Positions 7,682-17,196 of a stretch of DNA of 37,971 bases are shown here, one piece after another. Positions within the stretch are counted from its first letter, which is position 1. Each line of letters begins with the position of its first letter. A program made the position numbers and the translations under genes. Source of the DNA: Pseudomonadota bacterium (GTDB lineage: Bacteria; Pseudomonadota; Alphaproteobacteria; SMXQ01); assembly GCA_022545545.1 (NCBI GenBank), contig JACZQV010000005.1:1-37971 (forward strand), written 5' to 3'. The notes beneath the pieces were generated by a model that saw nothing but the letters and a program-made list of their open reading frames with translations, made no database searches and was not told the DNA's origin.

Positions 7682-8659
7682 TCAGTGCAGGCGGGGTGAT
7701 TTGAGGTAATCGGCGCGGCTGCCCGAACGCACCCGGATCTCCATCTCCTCGCCCTCGCGGAGCACGGTCAGCGGCACCTCGACGCCGGCGGCGCCGAGCG
7801 CCCAGATCTTGCGGTACATCGGCGCCAGCTGTTCGACCGGATCGCCGTCGATCTCCAAGACCACGTCGCCGGCGCGGACATCGGCGGAATTCGCCGGCCC
7901 CCCGTCGGCCACCTTGGCGATCATCAGGCCGCCCTCGCTGTCCATCGTCGACATGCCGAGCCAGGGTCTCGGCGGCTTGTTGGCGCGGCCGAATTTCACC
8001 AAGTCGTCGAGGATCGGTTTGAGCAGGTCGATGGGGACGATGAGGTTGCCGTTCATCGGTTCTTCGTCCGGGAATGCCTGCTGGATGAAAAGCGAGCCGA
8101 TGCCCCGCAAACTGCCGTCTTCGCCGATCAGCGCGGCGCCGCCCCAGACCGGGTGGGGGGGCGCGGTGAAGATGCCCTCGTCCAACACGTATTCCCAGTA
8201 GCCGGCGAACTCGCGCTTGGAGATCACCTGGGCGTTGATCGCCGCCGGTGGGCCGCCATAGCCCGCCACGATCACCGGATCCCCTTCGCCCAAGCTGGCG
8301 GAATCGCCGATCTCCATCGCCGGCAGGCCCAGGGGTTCGAACGCCTGCACCAGGCCGAAGCCGGTCTCGCGGTCATAGCCGACGACGTGCCCCTCGGTGG
8401 CCTTGCCCTCGCCGTGAATGAGCCAGACCGATTCCGCCTCGGTGATCAAATAGCCGATGGTCAGGACCAGCCCGTCGTCACGGATGACGACGCCGTGGCC
8501 CGCGCGTTCGCCGCCGAGCGAGGACGCCGTGAACGCGTCCGTCGAGATCTTGGTGCGAATATAGACCACCGAGGAGAGGACGCTTGCGAGGTCGAAGGAA
8601 ACGTCTTCGGGTTTGGGCTGCGTGATCTCGGTCAATTCCGGGTCGAAAGGGTCCGACAT
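7682..8659 (-). CDS. DegP-like trypsin fold plus PDZ, catalytic triad absent
   Basis: The 325-residue protein has a trypsin-like beta-barrel (about 25-215) followed by a PDZ domain (about 230-315, PRPWLGMS, GPANSADVRAGDVVLEIDG), the HtrA/DegP layout. The three catalytic positions are altered: the strand that normally ends in a catalytic His reads VLTIGYLITEA, the Asp region reads DRETGFGLVQ, and the GNSGGP serine loop reads PVWGGAAL. It also lacks a signal peptide or membrane anchor. I therefore call it a pseudoprotease, probably a cytoplasmic peptide-binding scaffold. The gene is intact and of full length, so this is not decay of a recent protease copy. Partner proteins are unknown. Confidence 0.82.
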   Translation of the reverse strand: MSDPFDPELTEITQPKPEDVSFDLASVLSSVVYIRTKISTDAFTASSLGGERAGHGVVIRDDGLVLTIGYLITEAESVWLIHGEGKATEGHVVGYDRETGFGLVQAFEPLGLPAMEIGDSASLGEGDPVIVAGYGGPPAAINAQVISKREFAGYWEYVLDEGIFTAPPHPVWGGAALIGEDGSLRGIGSLFIQQAFPDEEPMNGNLIVPIDLLKPILDDLVKFGRANKPPRPWLGMSTMDSEGGLMIAKVADGGPANSADVRAGDVVLEIDGDPVEQLAPMYRKIWALGAAGVEVPLTVLREGEEMEIRVRSGSRADYLKSPRLH

Positions 8660-8899
8660 ATCCGATCCCCCTTGCTGTACGACGAGCCGCCCCCCGACGG
8701 CGCCAATGGCACCGGCTTCAGCCTACCCGTGTCGACGGATAAATCCTAGTCGGCGCCGGTTTCAAAATTCCGCCATCACCTCGATCGGGCACATGGGAGA
8801 TCGATACAAGGCACCATGCAGGCGGCCGGTCAAGGGAAACGGCCGGGACAAGGTTGAAATCTCTTGGCCGCGGCCGAGGCTTGGGACACACTTACCGCC

Positions 8900-9112
8900 A
8901 TGGACGCGCTATCCGCCCTTTTCCCCTATCTCGTCGGCCTCGCCGTCTTGGCGACCCTGGCGGTGCTGATTGCCGGCGTCGTCACCATGACGCGGCGCGA
9001 CAAACACGACCCGCGTCTCGCCAACAAGCTGATGCGCGCGCGGGTCGCGTTTCAGGCGCTGGCGCTGGTCCTGATCGCGCTCTCCTTCCTGCTGTTCAAA
9101 CTCAAGGACTAG
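8900..9112 (+). CDS. HIG1-domain-like twin transmembrane protein
   Basis: The 70-residue protein has two transmembrane helices (about 8-29 and 48-66) joined by a short basic loop, with NKLMRARVAFQALAL, the pattern of the HIG1/hypoxia-induced family. Mitochondrial relatives (Rcf1) assist cytochrome c oxidase assembly; a similar role in bacteria is inference. I chose ATG 8900 instead of the track's 8864 because the protein then begins right before the first helix, as in short alphaproteobacterial members. The adenosyltransferase gene follows 17 bp downstream, so the two are probably one transcript. Confidence 0.8.
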   Translation: MDALSALFPYLVGLAVLATLAVLIAGVVTMTRRDKHDPRLANKLMRARVAFQALALVLIALSFLLFKLKD

Positions 9113-9129
9113 GCAATTCATGGGCTTCG

Positions 9130-9723
9130 ATGGTGCGCCTGACCAAGATCTACACCCGTGGCGGGGACAAGGGCGAAACCTCCCTTGGCGACGGATCACG
9201 CATCGCCAAGCACGATACCAGGGTCGCCGCTTACGGTACGGTGGATGAGGCCAACGCCGTCATCGGGCTCGCCAGGCTTCACACCTCGGGCGAGGCCGAC
9301 GCGGCGCTTGCCCGCATCCAGAACGACCTCTTCGACCTCGGCGCCGATCTCTGCCGGCCTGAAGGCGATGAAAAAGGGCAAGGCGCTTCGGACGCCGCCA
9401 AGAACGCCAAAGGTCCGCTGCGCATCATCCAAGCACAGATCGACCGCCTGGAAGCGGAAATCGACGGCATGAACGCGGAACTCGCGCCGCTCGAGAGTTT
9501 CGTCCTGCCGGGCGGCACCGAAGCTTCGGCCACCCTCCATCTCGCCCGCACCGTCGTTCGCCGCGCCGAACGGCTGATCACGGAATTGGCCCGGACGGAG
9601 GCCGTCAACCCCTCGGCCATCGCCTACATCAACCGCCTGTCCGATCATCTCTTCGTCCTCGCGCGGGTTCTCAATGACAAGGGCGGGCGCGATGTCCTGT
9701 GGCGTCCCGGCGCCAATAGGTAA
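9130..9723 (+). CDS. PduO-type cob(I)alamin adenosyltransferase
   Basis: This enzyme transfers the 5'-deoxyadenosyl group of ATP to cob(I)alamin, giving adenosylcobalamin. The N-terminal ATP-binding segment TRGGDKGETSLGDG and the GTVDEANAVIG stretch are classic for the PduO/CobO2 family, as is RTVVRRAERL in the C-terminal helix. The track's longer ORF begins inside the upstream HIG1-like gene in another frame; I use ATG 9130, directly before VRLTKIYTRGG, giving 197 residues. The product would supply the cofactor for the B12-dependent ribonucleotide reductase encoded at 21.9 kb. The gene lies 112 bp before etfB. Confidence 0.92.
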   Translation: MVRLTKIYTRGGDKGETSLGDGSRIAKHDTRVAAYGTVDEANAVIGLARLHTSGEADAALARIQNDLFDLGADLCRPEGDEKGQGASDAAKNAKGPLRIIQAQIDRLEAEIDGMNAELAPLESFVLPGGTEASATLHLARTVVRRAERLITELARTEAVNPSAIAYINRLSDHLFVLARVLNDKGGRDVLWRPGANR

Positions 9724-9753
9724 AACGCGCGGGTAAGGCGGCGGCGGCGGCGC

Positions 9754-9782
9754 TTGACAGGGAACCCGCTCTTAAACAAACT
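9754..9782 (+). promoter_or_regulatory. Possible promoter of etfBA
   Basis: A perfect TTGACA at 9754-9759 is followed, with a 17-base spacer, by CAAACT at 9777, a weak -10 match. An alternative AT-rich TAAACA lies closer. The position, about 55 bases before the etfB start, fits, but the -10 is poor. Confidence 0.4.
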
Positions 9783-9835
9783 CAGTGAATCCGCCGGGGG
9801 CGCCTCTGTCCCCGGACCATAATTTCAGGCAACCC

Positions 9836-10585
9836 ATGAAAGTTCTCGTTTCCGTCAAGCGGGTCATCGACGCCAACGTCAAGGTGCGGGTCAAGGCCGA
9901 CCGGACCGGGGTCGAGACCGCCAACGTCAAGCAATCGATGAACCCCTTCGACGAGATCGCCGTCGAGGAAGCGATACGCTTGGCCGAAGACGGCAAGGCC
10001 GAGGAGATCGTCGTCGTCTCGGCGGGGCCTGAGCGGTGCTCGGAAACCATCCGCACGGCGCTTGCCATGGGGGCCGACCGCGGCATCCACGTCAAGTGCG
10101 ACGACGCCCTGGAGCCCCTCGCCGTCGCCAAGATTCTGAAGGCCATCGTCGATCGCGAATCGCCCGATATCGTCATCGCCGGCAAGCAGGCGATCGATGA
10201 CGACTGCAACCAGACGGGACAGATGCTGGCGGGCCTCCTTGGCTGGCCCCAGGGAACCTTCGTCTCCAAACTCGAGATCGGCGACGGCGAGGTCCAGGTG
10301 ACGCGCGAGGTGGACGGCGGGCTCGAGACCCTGGCGCTCGACCTGCCGTGCGTGGTGACCACCGATCTCCGCTTGAACGAGCCGCGTTACGCTTCGCTGC
10401 CCAACATCATGCGGGCGAAGAAGAAACCGATCGACGCCGTGACCCCGGAAGAGCTCGGCGTCGACATTACGCCGAGGCTTACGACGCTCAAGATCGAGGA
10501 ACCGACCAAGCGCGAGGCCGGCGTCAAGCTCGAGAGCGCCGCCGAGCTTGTCGACAGGCTCGCCAACGAGGCGGGAGTGATCTGA
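9836..10585 (+). CDS. etfB: Electron transfer flavoprotein beta subunit
   Basis: EtfB pairs with EtfA to carry electrons from acyl-CoA and other flavin dehydrogenases to the ETF:quinone oxidoreductase; it binds AMP. The 249-residue protein starts [20 protein letters not shown], the standard N-terminus. It contains the family's [14 protein letters not shown] and [18 protein letters not shown] stretches. I chose ATG 9836 because the track's 17 extra residues have no family counterpart. The stop overlaps the etfA start by one base (TGATG), so translation is probably coupled. The enzymes that feed this ETF are not in the window. Confidence 0.95.
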   Translation: MKVLVSVKRVIDANVKVRVKADRTGVETANVKQSMNPFDEIAVEEAIRLAEDGKAEEIVVVSAGPERCSETIRTALAMGADRGIHVKCDDALEPLAVAKILKAIVDRESPDIVIAGKQAIDDDCNQTGQMLAGLLGWPQGTFVSKLEIGDGEVQVTREVDGGLETLALDLPCVVTTDLRLNEPRYASLPNIMRAKKKPIDAVTPEELGVDITPRLTTLKIEEPTKREAGVKLESAAELVDRLANEAGVI

Positions 10586-11553
10586 TGGCCGTCCTCGTCC
10601 TTGCCGAGCACGATCACCGATCGATCTCGGCGGCGACGCTGAACACGTGCTCGGCGGCGAAGGCGTTGGCGGCGCTCACCGGCGGCGGCGTCGCGGTGCT
10701 GGTGGCGGGAGAGAACTGTGACGGCGCCGCCAAGGACGCCGCCGGCATCGAAGGCGTCACCAAGGTGTTCCATGCCGATGATGGCGCCTTCGCCCACCCG
10801 CTGGCGGAGAATCTGACCGAGCTGGTGCTCAGCGTCGCCGATGGCTACAGCCATATTCTTTTCCCCGCCACCACCTTCGGCAAGAACGTCGCGCCGCGCG
10901 TCGCCGCGCTCCTCGACGTCCAGCAGATCTCCGACGTCACCGAAATAACGGCGCCTGACACCTTCGTCCGCCCGGTCTATGCCGGCAACGCCATGGCGAC
11001 GGTGCGATCGAGGGATACGGTCAAGGTCATCACCGTGCGCACCACCGCGTTCGAAAAGGCCGAGACCGGAGGCGGCGCGGCGGAAATCGAGGCCATCGCG
11101 GCGATAGGCGGCGGTCCGGCGCTCTCGCGTTTCATCTCCGCCGAACTCAGCGCCTCGGAACGGCCGGAGCTTACCAGCGCCCGGGTCATCATCTCGGGCG
11201 GGCGCGGCATGGGGAGCGCCGACAACTTCAAACTGTTGGAGCAGATCGCCGATCACCTCAACGCCGCCATCGGCGCGTCCCGCGCCGCCGTCGATGCCGG
11301 TTTCGTCCCCAACGACTACCAGGTCGGCCAGACCGGCAAGATCGTCGCGCCCGAGCTTTATATCGCCGTCGGCATTTCCGGCGCCATTCAGCACCTCGCG
11401 GGCATGAAGGACTCCAAGGTCATCGTCGCCATCAACAAGGACGAGGAAGCCCCCATCTTCCAGGTCGCCGATTACGGCATCGTCGGCGATCTGTTCAAGG
11501 TGCTGCCGGAGCTGACGGCGGAACTCGCCAAGTGGAAGGACGCCGCCAAGTAG
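10585..11553 (+). CDS. etfA: Electron transfer flavoprotein alpha subunit
   Basis: EtfA binds the redox FAD of the ETF heterodimer. The 322-residue protein shows the C-terminal FAD domain signature: SGGRGMGSADNF, VDAGFVPNDYQVGQTGKIVAPELYIAVGISGA (quoted in pieces) and INKDEEAPIFQVADYGIVGDLF near the end. The N-terminal half has PATTFGKNVAPRVAA, typical of the family. The start is ATG 10585, overlapping the etfB stop; the track's start at 10348 lies inside etfB in a different frame. Downstream, an 8-base GC-rich inverted repeat (about 11567-11598) might end the transcript, although no T-run follows. Confidence 0.95.
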   Translation: MAVLVLAEHDHRSISAATLNTCSAAKALAALTGGGVAVLVAGENCDGAAKDAAGIEGVTKVFHADDGAFAHPLAENLTELVLSVADGYSHILFPATTFGKNVAPRVAALLDVQQISDVTEITAPDTFVRPVYAGNAMATVRSRDTVKVITVRTTAFEKAETGGGAAEIEAIAAIGGGPALSRFISAELSASERPELTSARVIISGGRGMGSADNFKLLEQIADHLNAAIGASRAAVDAGFVPNDYQVGQTGKIVAPELYIAVGISGAIQHLAGMKDSKVIVAINKDEEAPIFQVADYGIVGDLFKVLPELTAELAKWKDAAK

Positions 11554-11757
11554 CGGCGCGGCCGCCGGCATTGCCGGTGAAGTGGGCCGGCGGTCAGGAT
11601 AAACTGTTGCATTTGCCCCCGAATTGGGGGATTGGAGACCCCTTCGGCGGTCGATTCGCAGGTCGAGGAGACCGCAACGGCGACGGCGCCCGGCGTCCGG
11701 GCCCGCGCGTAGCGGAAGGATGGTTTGCGTCTTGATACGCATTCCCAGCACCATCGG

Positions 11758-13227
11758 ATGAGCACCAAACCCCATCACGCCAAGGCCGCCCGGGGCAGCG
11801 CCGCGCCCGGTTCGAGCGCCGCGTCGGGGCCCAACCCCGAAGCCGGCGGCGCGCCGGCGCTTCGGGGCGGACGGTTCACCGGCGGCCTCGATGCCCTGAT
11901 GGCGGAGATCAACGCCTCCATCGGCTTCGATCGCCGGCTTTACGCCCAGGATATCGCGGCGTCGAAGGCCCATTGCGCCATGCTCGCGCGCCAGGGCATC
12001 ATCTCCGGCGAGGACGGCGATGCCATCCTCGAGGGCCTGGATAAGATCCTCCGGGAGATCGAGAGCGGCGCTTTCGCCTTTGAGACGGCGCTCGAGGACA
12101 TCCACATGAACATCGAGGCGCGCCTGACCGATTTGATCGGCGAGGCCGGCGGCAAGCTCCACACCGCGCGCTCGCGCAACGACCAGGTGGTGACCGACCT
12201 CAAGCTCTGGGTGCGCGACGCGCTCGATACTCTCGACGGGGAGATCAAGGAACTCCAGGCGGCCCTGATCGACGCCGCGGAACGCCATGCCGGCACCGTC
12301 ATGCCCGGTTTCACCCATCTCCAATGCGCCCAGCCGGTGACCTTCGGCCACCATCTGCTGGCCTACGTGGAGATGGCGGGCCGCGACCGCGGGCGCATCA
12401 TCGATTGCCGCACACGCCTCAACGAATCGCCGCTCGGCGCCGCCGCGCTGGGCGGAACATCCTTCGCCATCGACCGCGACGACACCGCCAAGGCGCTTGG
12501 TTTCGACCGCCCGGCGGCCAATTCGATCGACGCCGTATCGGACCGGGACTTCGTCATCGAGTTCCTCGGCCTCGCCGCCATCGCGGCGGTCCACCTCTCG
12601 CGCCTGGCCGAGGAATTCGTGCTGTGGAGCTCGGCCCAGTTCGGCTTCGTCACCCTGTCCGACGCCTTCACCACCGGCTCCTCGATCATGCCCCAGAAGC
12701 GCAATCCCGACGCCGCCGAGCTCGTGCGGGCGAAGACGGGACGCATCTTCGGCGCGCTGATCGCCGTGCTTACCGTCATGAAGGGGCTGCCGCTCGCCTA
12801 CGGCAAGGACATGCAGGAAGACAAGGAGCCGGTGTTCGACGCCGCCGATACATTGTCGCTCTGCATCAGGGCGATCACCGGCATGGTGAAGGACATGGAA
12901 GTCCATGAGGACGCGATGGGCGCGGCGGCGGCGAAGGATTTCGCCACGGCGACCGATCTCGCCGACTGGCTGGTGCGCGAGGCGGGCCTCAGTTTCCGCA
13001 AGGCGCACGGCGCCGTCGGCCGGCTGGTGAAGCTGGCCGAGGACAAGGGCGTCGATCTCGCCGGTCTCGGCCTCGATGAGATGCGCGACATCGAACCCAA
13101 GATCGACCAGCGGGCGCTTGAAGTGCTGACCGTCGAGCGGGCGGTCGAAAGCCGCACCAGCTTCGGCGGCACCGCGCCCGACAATGTGCGCCGGGCCGCG
13201 AAGGAGGCCCGCGGGAGGTTCCTATGA
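11758..13227 (+). CDS. argH: Argininosuccinate lyase
   Basis: ArgH splits argininosuccinate into arginine and fumarate in the last step of arginine synthesis. The 489-residue protein has all fumarase-superfamily signatures: [18 protein letters not shown]-like [12 protein letters not shown], and the flexible catalytic loop [15 protein letters not shown] 11758 is used instead of the TTG at 11725 in the track. The first 38 residues are Ala/Gly/Pro/Ser-rich and precede the conserved [12 protein letters not shown], so this is a low-complexity extension, or the true start lies further in. The stop overlaps the downstream lipoprotein start as ATGA, so argH, the lipoprotein, lysA and the DUF4175 gene appear to form one operon. 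Confidence 0.95.
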   Translation: MSTKPHHAKAARGSAAPGSSAASGPNPEAGGAPALRGGRFTGGLDALMAEINASIGFDRRLYAQDIAASKAHCAMLARQGIISGEDGDAILEGLDKILREIESGAFAFETALEDIHMNIEARLTDLIGEAGGKLHTARSRNDQVVTDLKLWVRDALDTLDGEIKELQAALIDAAERHAGTVMPGFTHLQCAQPVTFGHHLLAYVEMAGRDRGRIIDCRTRLNESPLGAAALGGTSFAIDRDDTAKALGFDRPAANSIDAVSDRDFVIEFLGLAAIAAVHLSRLAEEFVLWSSAQFGFVTLSDAFTTGSSIMPQKRNPDAAELVRAKTGRIFGALIAVLTVMKGLPLAYGKDMQEDKEPVFDAADTLSLCIRAITGMVKDMEVHEDAMGAAAAKDFATATDLADWLVREAGLSFRKAHGAVGRLVKLAEDKGVDLAGLGLDEMRDIEPKIDQRALEVLTVERAVESRTSFGGTAPDNVRRAAKEARGRFL

Positions 13228-13376
13228 ACCGGAGGTCAGGCGTCGTTCGTATCGTCACCCTGCTGATGATCGCCTGCTTCCTGGCGTTACCGCTCGGCGC
13301 CTGCGGCAAGAAGGCAAGCCTCGAACCGCCGCCGGGAAAGGAAACCGAGTTCCCCCGGCAGTACCCGCGGCGGTAA
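13224..13376 (+). CDS. lptM: Small LptM-like lipoprotein
   Basis: This gene, too short for the ORF track, encodes 50 residues: a signal peptide with lipobox LGAC (C27), followed by [13 protein letters not shown]. It matches the pattern of the small LptM/YifL lipoproteins, usually found between argH and lysA in proteobacteria. LptM in Escherichia coli helps the LptD/LptE lipopolysaccharide translocon mature; transfer of that role here is by family and position. Its ATG overlaps the argH stop (ATGA) and GGGAGG precedes it, so it is translated from the argH transcript. lysA starts 5 bp after its stop. Confidence 0.85.
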   Translation: MNRRSGVVRIVTLLMIACFLALPLGACGKKASLEPPPGKETEFPRQYPRR

Positions 13377-13381
13377 TACCG

Positions 13382-14677
13382 ATGAACCATTTCCCCTATC
13401 GCGACGGCGAGCTCTTCGCCGAGGGCGTGCCCCTTCAGCGCATCGCCGCCGAGGTCGGCACGCCGGTCTATTGCTACTCGTCCGCCGCGCTCGCCGCCAA
13501 TTACCGGGCCTTCGCCGAAGCCTTCGCCGGACAGCGGGCGACGATATGCTATGCCGTCAAGGCCAATTCCAACCTCGCCGTCATCCGCACCCTCGCCCGG
13601 TTGGGCGCCGGCGCCGACGTGCTCTCGGAGGGCGAGCTTCGCCGGGCGCTCCGGGCCGGCGTCGCGCCCGGGAACATCGTCTTTTCCGGCGTCGGCAAAT
13701 CGCCGGACGAATTGGCGCTGGCGCTCGAGGCGGGCATCGGCCAGATCAATGTCGAATCCGAGCCCGAGATCGAGGCCTTGAACGAACTGGCCGCCGCCAA
13801 GGGCGTGCGCGCGCCGGTGGCCATCCGCGTCAACCCCGACGTCGACGCCGGGACCCACGAGAAGATCACCACCGGCATCAAGGAAAACAAGTTCGGCATC
13901 GATTTCGATCGTGCCCGCGCGGTGGCGGCCCATGCGGGCGGGCTTCCGGGCATCGACATCGTCGGCGCCGCCGTCCATATCGGCTCGCAGCTCACCGATC
14001 TCGCCCCCTTTTCCGACGCCTTCCGTCTGCTCTCGGAGCTTGTCGGGGGCTTGCGCGAAGACGGCCACGACATCCGCCGCCTCGATCTCGGCGGCGGCCT
14101 CGGCATCCGCTACCAAGACGAGACGCCGCCGACGCCGAAGGAATACGCGGCGATGATCGCCAGGGCGACCGATGGGCTCGACTTGGAGATCGTGCTGGAG
14201 CCGGGGCGGGCGATTACCGGCGACGCCGGGGTTCTCCTCACCCGGGTTCTCTACGTCAAGAAGGGGGTATCGCGGACCTTCGTGATCGTCGACGCGGCGA
14301 TGAACGACCTCATGCGGCCGTCACTCTATGACGCCCATCACGCCATCATCCCGGCGATCGAACCCGCGCCGGACGCCGATGAGGCCGTGGTCGACGTGGT
14401 CGGTCCGGTGTGCGAGACCGGCGATTTTTTGGCCAGGGATCGCGCCATGCCCGTGGTACACTCCCAAGACCTCCTTGCCATCGGTGCCGCCGGGGCTTAT
14501 GGGGCGGTCATGGCTTCCACCTATAACAGCCGGCCTCTGGTGGCGGAAGTGTTGGTCAAGGACGGCGATTTCGCCGTCATACGGCCGAGGCAGAGCTACG
14601 ACGACATGCTCGGCGCCGAGAAGATGCCGGACTGGCTCGAGGATGCCCAGCCCTTGCCTTCGAAAGGCGTCGCATGA
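13382..14677 (+). CDS. lysA: Diaminopimelate decarboxylase
   Basis: LysA decarboxylates meso-diaminopimelate to lysine with PLP. The 431-residue protein shows the PLP lysine in CYAVKANSN (K60), the HIGSQL motif, the GGGLGIRY phosphate-binding glycine loop, EPGRAI, and the CETGDFLA segment with the active-site Cys from the partner subunit. The start ATG 13382, 5 bp after the lipoprotein stop, replaces the track's start inside argH. The argH-lptM-lysA order is the usual proteobacterial one. Its stop overlaps the next gene's start as ATGA. Confidence 0.95.
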   Translation: MNHFPYRDGELFAEGVPLQRIAAEVGTPVYCYSSAALAANYRAFAEAFAGQRATICYAVKANSNLAVIRTLARLGAGADVLSEGELRRALRAGVAPGNIVFSGVGKSPDELALALEAGIGQINVESEPEIEALNELAAAKGVRAPVAIRVNPDVDAGTHEKITTGIKENKFGIDFDRARAVAAHAGGLPGIDIVGAAVHIGSQLTDLAPFSDAFRLLSELVGGLREDGHDIRRLDLGGGLGIRYQDETPPTPKEYAAMIARATDGLDLEIVLEPGRAITGDAGVLLTRVLYVKKGVSRTFVIVDAAMNDLMRPSLYDAHHAIIPAIEPAPDADEAVVDVVGPVCETGDFLARDRAMPVVHSQDLLAIGAAGAYGAVMASTYNSRPLVAEVLVKDGDFAVIRPRQSYDDMLGAEKMPDWLEDAQPLPSKGVA

Positions 14678-17127
14678 AGGAAGACACGGACCGAGACCCT
14701 TTGCTGACCGGGAAGATGCGCGGGCGTCTCGAGCGGCTGGAGTTCCTGGCGCGCCTGGCGCTCTTTTGGGAGCGGCTGTGGCCGGCCCTGTGGCCGGCGG
14801 TGGGCGTTGGCGGCATATTCCTGGCCCTGGCGCTGTTCGATGTCCTGCCGGGCCTGCCCGGATGGCTTCATTTTCTGGTCCTGATCGCCTTTCTCGGACT
14901 GTTGGGATTCGCCCTCAGGCGCGCGGTAATGAGTCTGGCCGTGCCGGGCGCGGCGGCGTCCCGGCGGCGGCTTGAAACCAAGAGCGGTCTCGAGCACCGT
15001 CCGCTCAGCGTGCTCGGGGACGAACTCGCCACCGGCGAAAGCGATCCCGAGATTCGGGCGCTCTGGCACTTGCACCGCAAGCGTATGTTCGAGAGGCTCC
15101 GCGATTTGCGCGTCGGCGTCCCGGCGGCCGGCCTTGCGAAGCGGGACATTTACGCGCTGCGCGCGGCGTTGACGGTGGTGCTGGCGATCGCGGCGGCGGC
15201 GGCCTGGAACGACGGTGCTTCGCGCCTCGCGGGCGCGGTGACACCGGACTTCGCCTCATTCGGCGCCGGGTCGCCGGCGACGCTCGATGTCTGGATCACG
15301 CCGCCCGCTTATACCGGTCTTGCTCCGATCTTCGTCAAGGGCCGGAGCGAACAAAAAGACGTCCTCGCGGTACCGGCGGGAAGCGGCCTGCTGGCTCAGC
15401 TCCATGGCGGGCGTGGCACGCCCAGGCTCAAGATCGATGACGAGGCGACACCCTTCAGCGCCGTCGATACGAACGCCTACAAGATTACCGCCACCATCGA
15501 CGACGGAGACCGGCTCAGCGTCGAACAGGACGGCAAGGAAATCGCCGCCTGGCCACTTTCGGTCATCCCCGATACCGAGCCCGAGGTCCAGTTCGCCACC
15601 CCGCCAACGCGTACCACCAGGGCGGCGCTGAGGCTCGAATACCAGGCGGTGGACGATTACGGTATCGCCGGGGTCAAGGCCTTCATCCGCCGCACCGGCC
15701 CCGGCGCCGCGCACAAGGGCGCGGTCAAGACGATCGTGCTCGACCTGCCCCTGCCCGGCACCGGCTTCAAGAAGGCCAAGGAAGCAAGCTACCACGACCT
15801 CACCGCCCACCCCTGGGCGGGGCTGCCGGTCTCCGTCCAGTTGATGGCGAATGACGGCATCGGCCAGATCGGCGTCAGTCAGCCCCGTGTCATGGTTCTG
15901 CCCGAAAGGCTCTTCCGCCACCCCGTGGCGCGCGCCATCATCGAGTTGCGCAAGCGGCTTTCCGTCGATCCCGACGACCGGCGCCCGGTCATGCTGGGGC
16001 TTTATGAATTATCGAACTTCCCGCGGGAATACCGGCACGACACGGTGGTGTTCCTGGCGCTTCGCTCGGCGCGGGCGAGGCTCAAATACGACCACTCGGA
16101 AGAGGCGGTGCCGGCGGTTCAATCGCTCTTGTGGGACACCGCCTTGCGCCTCGAGGACGGCAAGCTTTCGATCGCCCAGCGGGAACTTCGCGCCGCCCAG
16201 CGGGCCCTGATCGAGGCCCTTTCCAGGCGCGCGTCGACCGCCGAGATCGAGCGCCTCATGGACAAGCTGCAGACGGCGCTTAACCGCTTCCTCGAGTCGA
16301 TGCTCAAGAACATGCAGAACATGCCGAATTTGGCGATGCCCTTCGATCCCTCGTCGCGCTATTTCACGCCCCAGGATTTGCAGCGGATGCTCGAACGGGC
16401 CCGCGAACTGGCCCGCACCGGCTCCCTCGACGCGGCACGCCAACTCCTCGCGCTCATGCAGGAGTTGTTGGAGAACCTGCGCGCCGGCAACTTCGCCATG
16501 AGGCCGGGGGGAAAGGGTGAAAACAAGGCCTGGGAAATGATGCGCAACCTGGGGGACATCATGCGCCGCCAGCAACGGCTTCTCGACCGTTCCTTCGGTG
16601 ATTCCCAGAAGAGCCTTGGGCAGGGCACGCGCCCCGACACCGGCGGCAGCGCCAAGGAGCAGGAGGCGCTGCGCCGGGGATTGGGGGACCTCATGCGTCG
16701 ACTGGGCGAAGCCGCCGGGCGAATCCCCAGGGCCTTCGGCCGCGCCGAGCGTTCCATGCGAGACGCGGTGGAAGCCTTGCGGCGCAACGCTCCGGGCCAG
16801 GCGGTGGGTCCGCAGAGCGACGCCCTCGATCAGTTGCAACAGGGCGCCGGCGCCATGATGAAGGAGCTGATGAAGCGGTTCGGCCGCGGGCCCGGGATGG
16901 CACGCCGGGGCGGTGGGTTGATGAACCGCATGAATCGCGCCTTCGACCCGCTGGGCCGGCCGATGCCGGGCGTCGGCAACTTCAGCGGCGAGGATGTCGG
17001 CATACCGGATGAAATGGAAATGCAAAGGGCGCGGGAAATCCTCAGGGAGTTGCGCCGGCGCGCCGGCGAACTGGACCGTCCGCGCCTCGAGCGGGACTAC
17101 CTCGACCGCCTGTTGCGACGGTTCTGA
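14674..17127 (+). CDS. TIGR02302/DUF4175 family large membrane protein
   Basis: The 817-residue protein matches the alphaproteobacterial DUF4175 (TIGR02302) type. It has two adjacent hydrophobic helices near the N-terminus (about 38-57 and 63-82), a third at about 160-175, then a large presumably periplasmic part. The N-terminal periplasmic region contains a beta-rich section with ITPPAYTG. The second half is helical and rich in Met, Arg, Gln and Leu (DIMRRQQRLLDRSFG, AMMKELMKRFGRGPGM). The function is unknown. Its constant place after lysA suggests an envelope role, but this is inference. It overlaps lysA by 4 bases, so it is the last gene of the argH operon. Confidence 0.85.
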   Translation: MKEDTDRDPLLTGKMRGRLERLEFLARLALFWERLWPALWPAVGVGGIFLALALFDVLPGLPGWLHFLVLIAFLGLLGFALRRAVMSLAVPGAAASRRRLETKSGLEHRPLSVLGDELATGESDPEIRALWHLHRKRMFERLRDLRVGVPAAGLAKRDIYALRAALTVVLAIAAAAAWNDGASRLAGAVTPDFASFGAGSPATLDVWITPPAYTGLAPIFVKGRSEQKDVLAVPAGSGLLAQLHGGRGTPRLKIDDEATPFSAVDTNAYKITATIDDGDRLSVEQDGKEIAAWPLSVIPDTEPEVQFATPPTRTTRAALRLEYQAVDDYGIAGVKAFIRRTGPGAAHKGAVKTIVLDLPLPGTGFKKAKEASYHDLTAHPWAGLPVSVQLMANDGIGQIGVSQPRVMVLPERLFRHPVARAIIELRKRLSVDPDDRRPVMLGLYELSNFPREYRHDTVVFLALRSARARLKYDHSEEAVPAVQSLLWDTALRLEDGKLSIAQRELRAAQRALIEALSRRASTAEIERLMDKLQTALNRFLESMLKNMQNMPNLAMPFDPSSRYFTPQDLQRMLERARELARTGSLDAARQLLALMQELLENLRAGNFAMRPGGKGENKAWEMMRNLGDIMRRQQRLLDRSFGDSQKSLGQGTRPDTGGSAKEQEALRRGLGDLMRRLGEAAGRIPRAFGRAERSMRDAVEALRRNAPGQAVGPQSDALDQLQQGAGAMMKELMKRFGRGPGMARRGGGLMNRMNRAFDPLGRPMPGVGNFSGEDVGIPDEMEMQRAREILRELRRRAGELDRPRLERDYLDRLLRRF

Positions 17128-17196
17128 AACCCTTCACGCGGAAGACCGAAGTCGCGGCGCGCCTTGCGCGGCTTGAGTCCTGACGCGGCTCGAGCG

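Noticed and set aside
10387-13008. 873-residue minus-strand ORF across etfA and argH
   Set aside because: It is an antisense shadow of high-GC coding sequence; its product is Arg/Asp/Gly-rich without family motifs, while both plus genes are fully recognisable.
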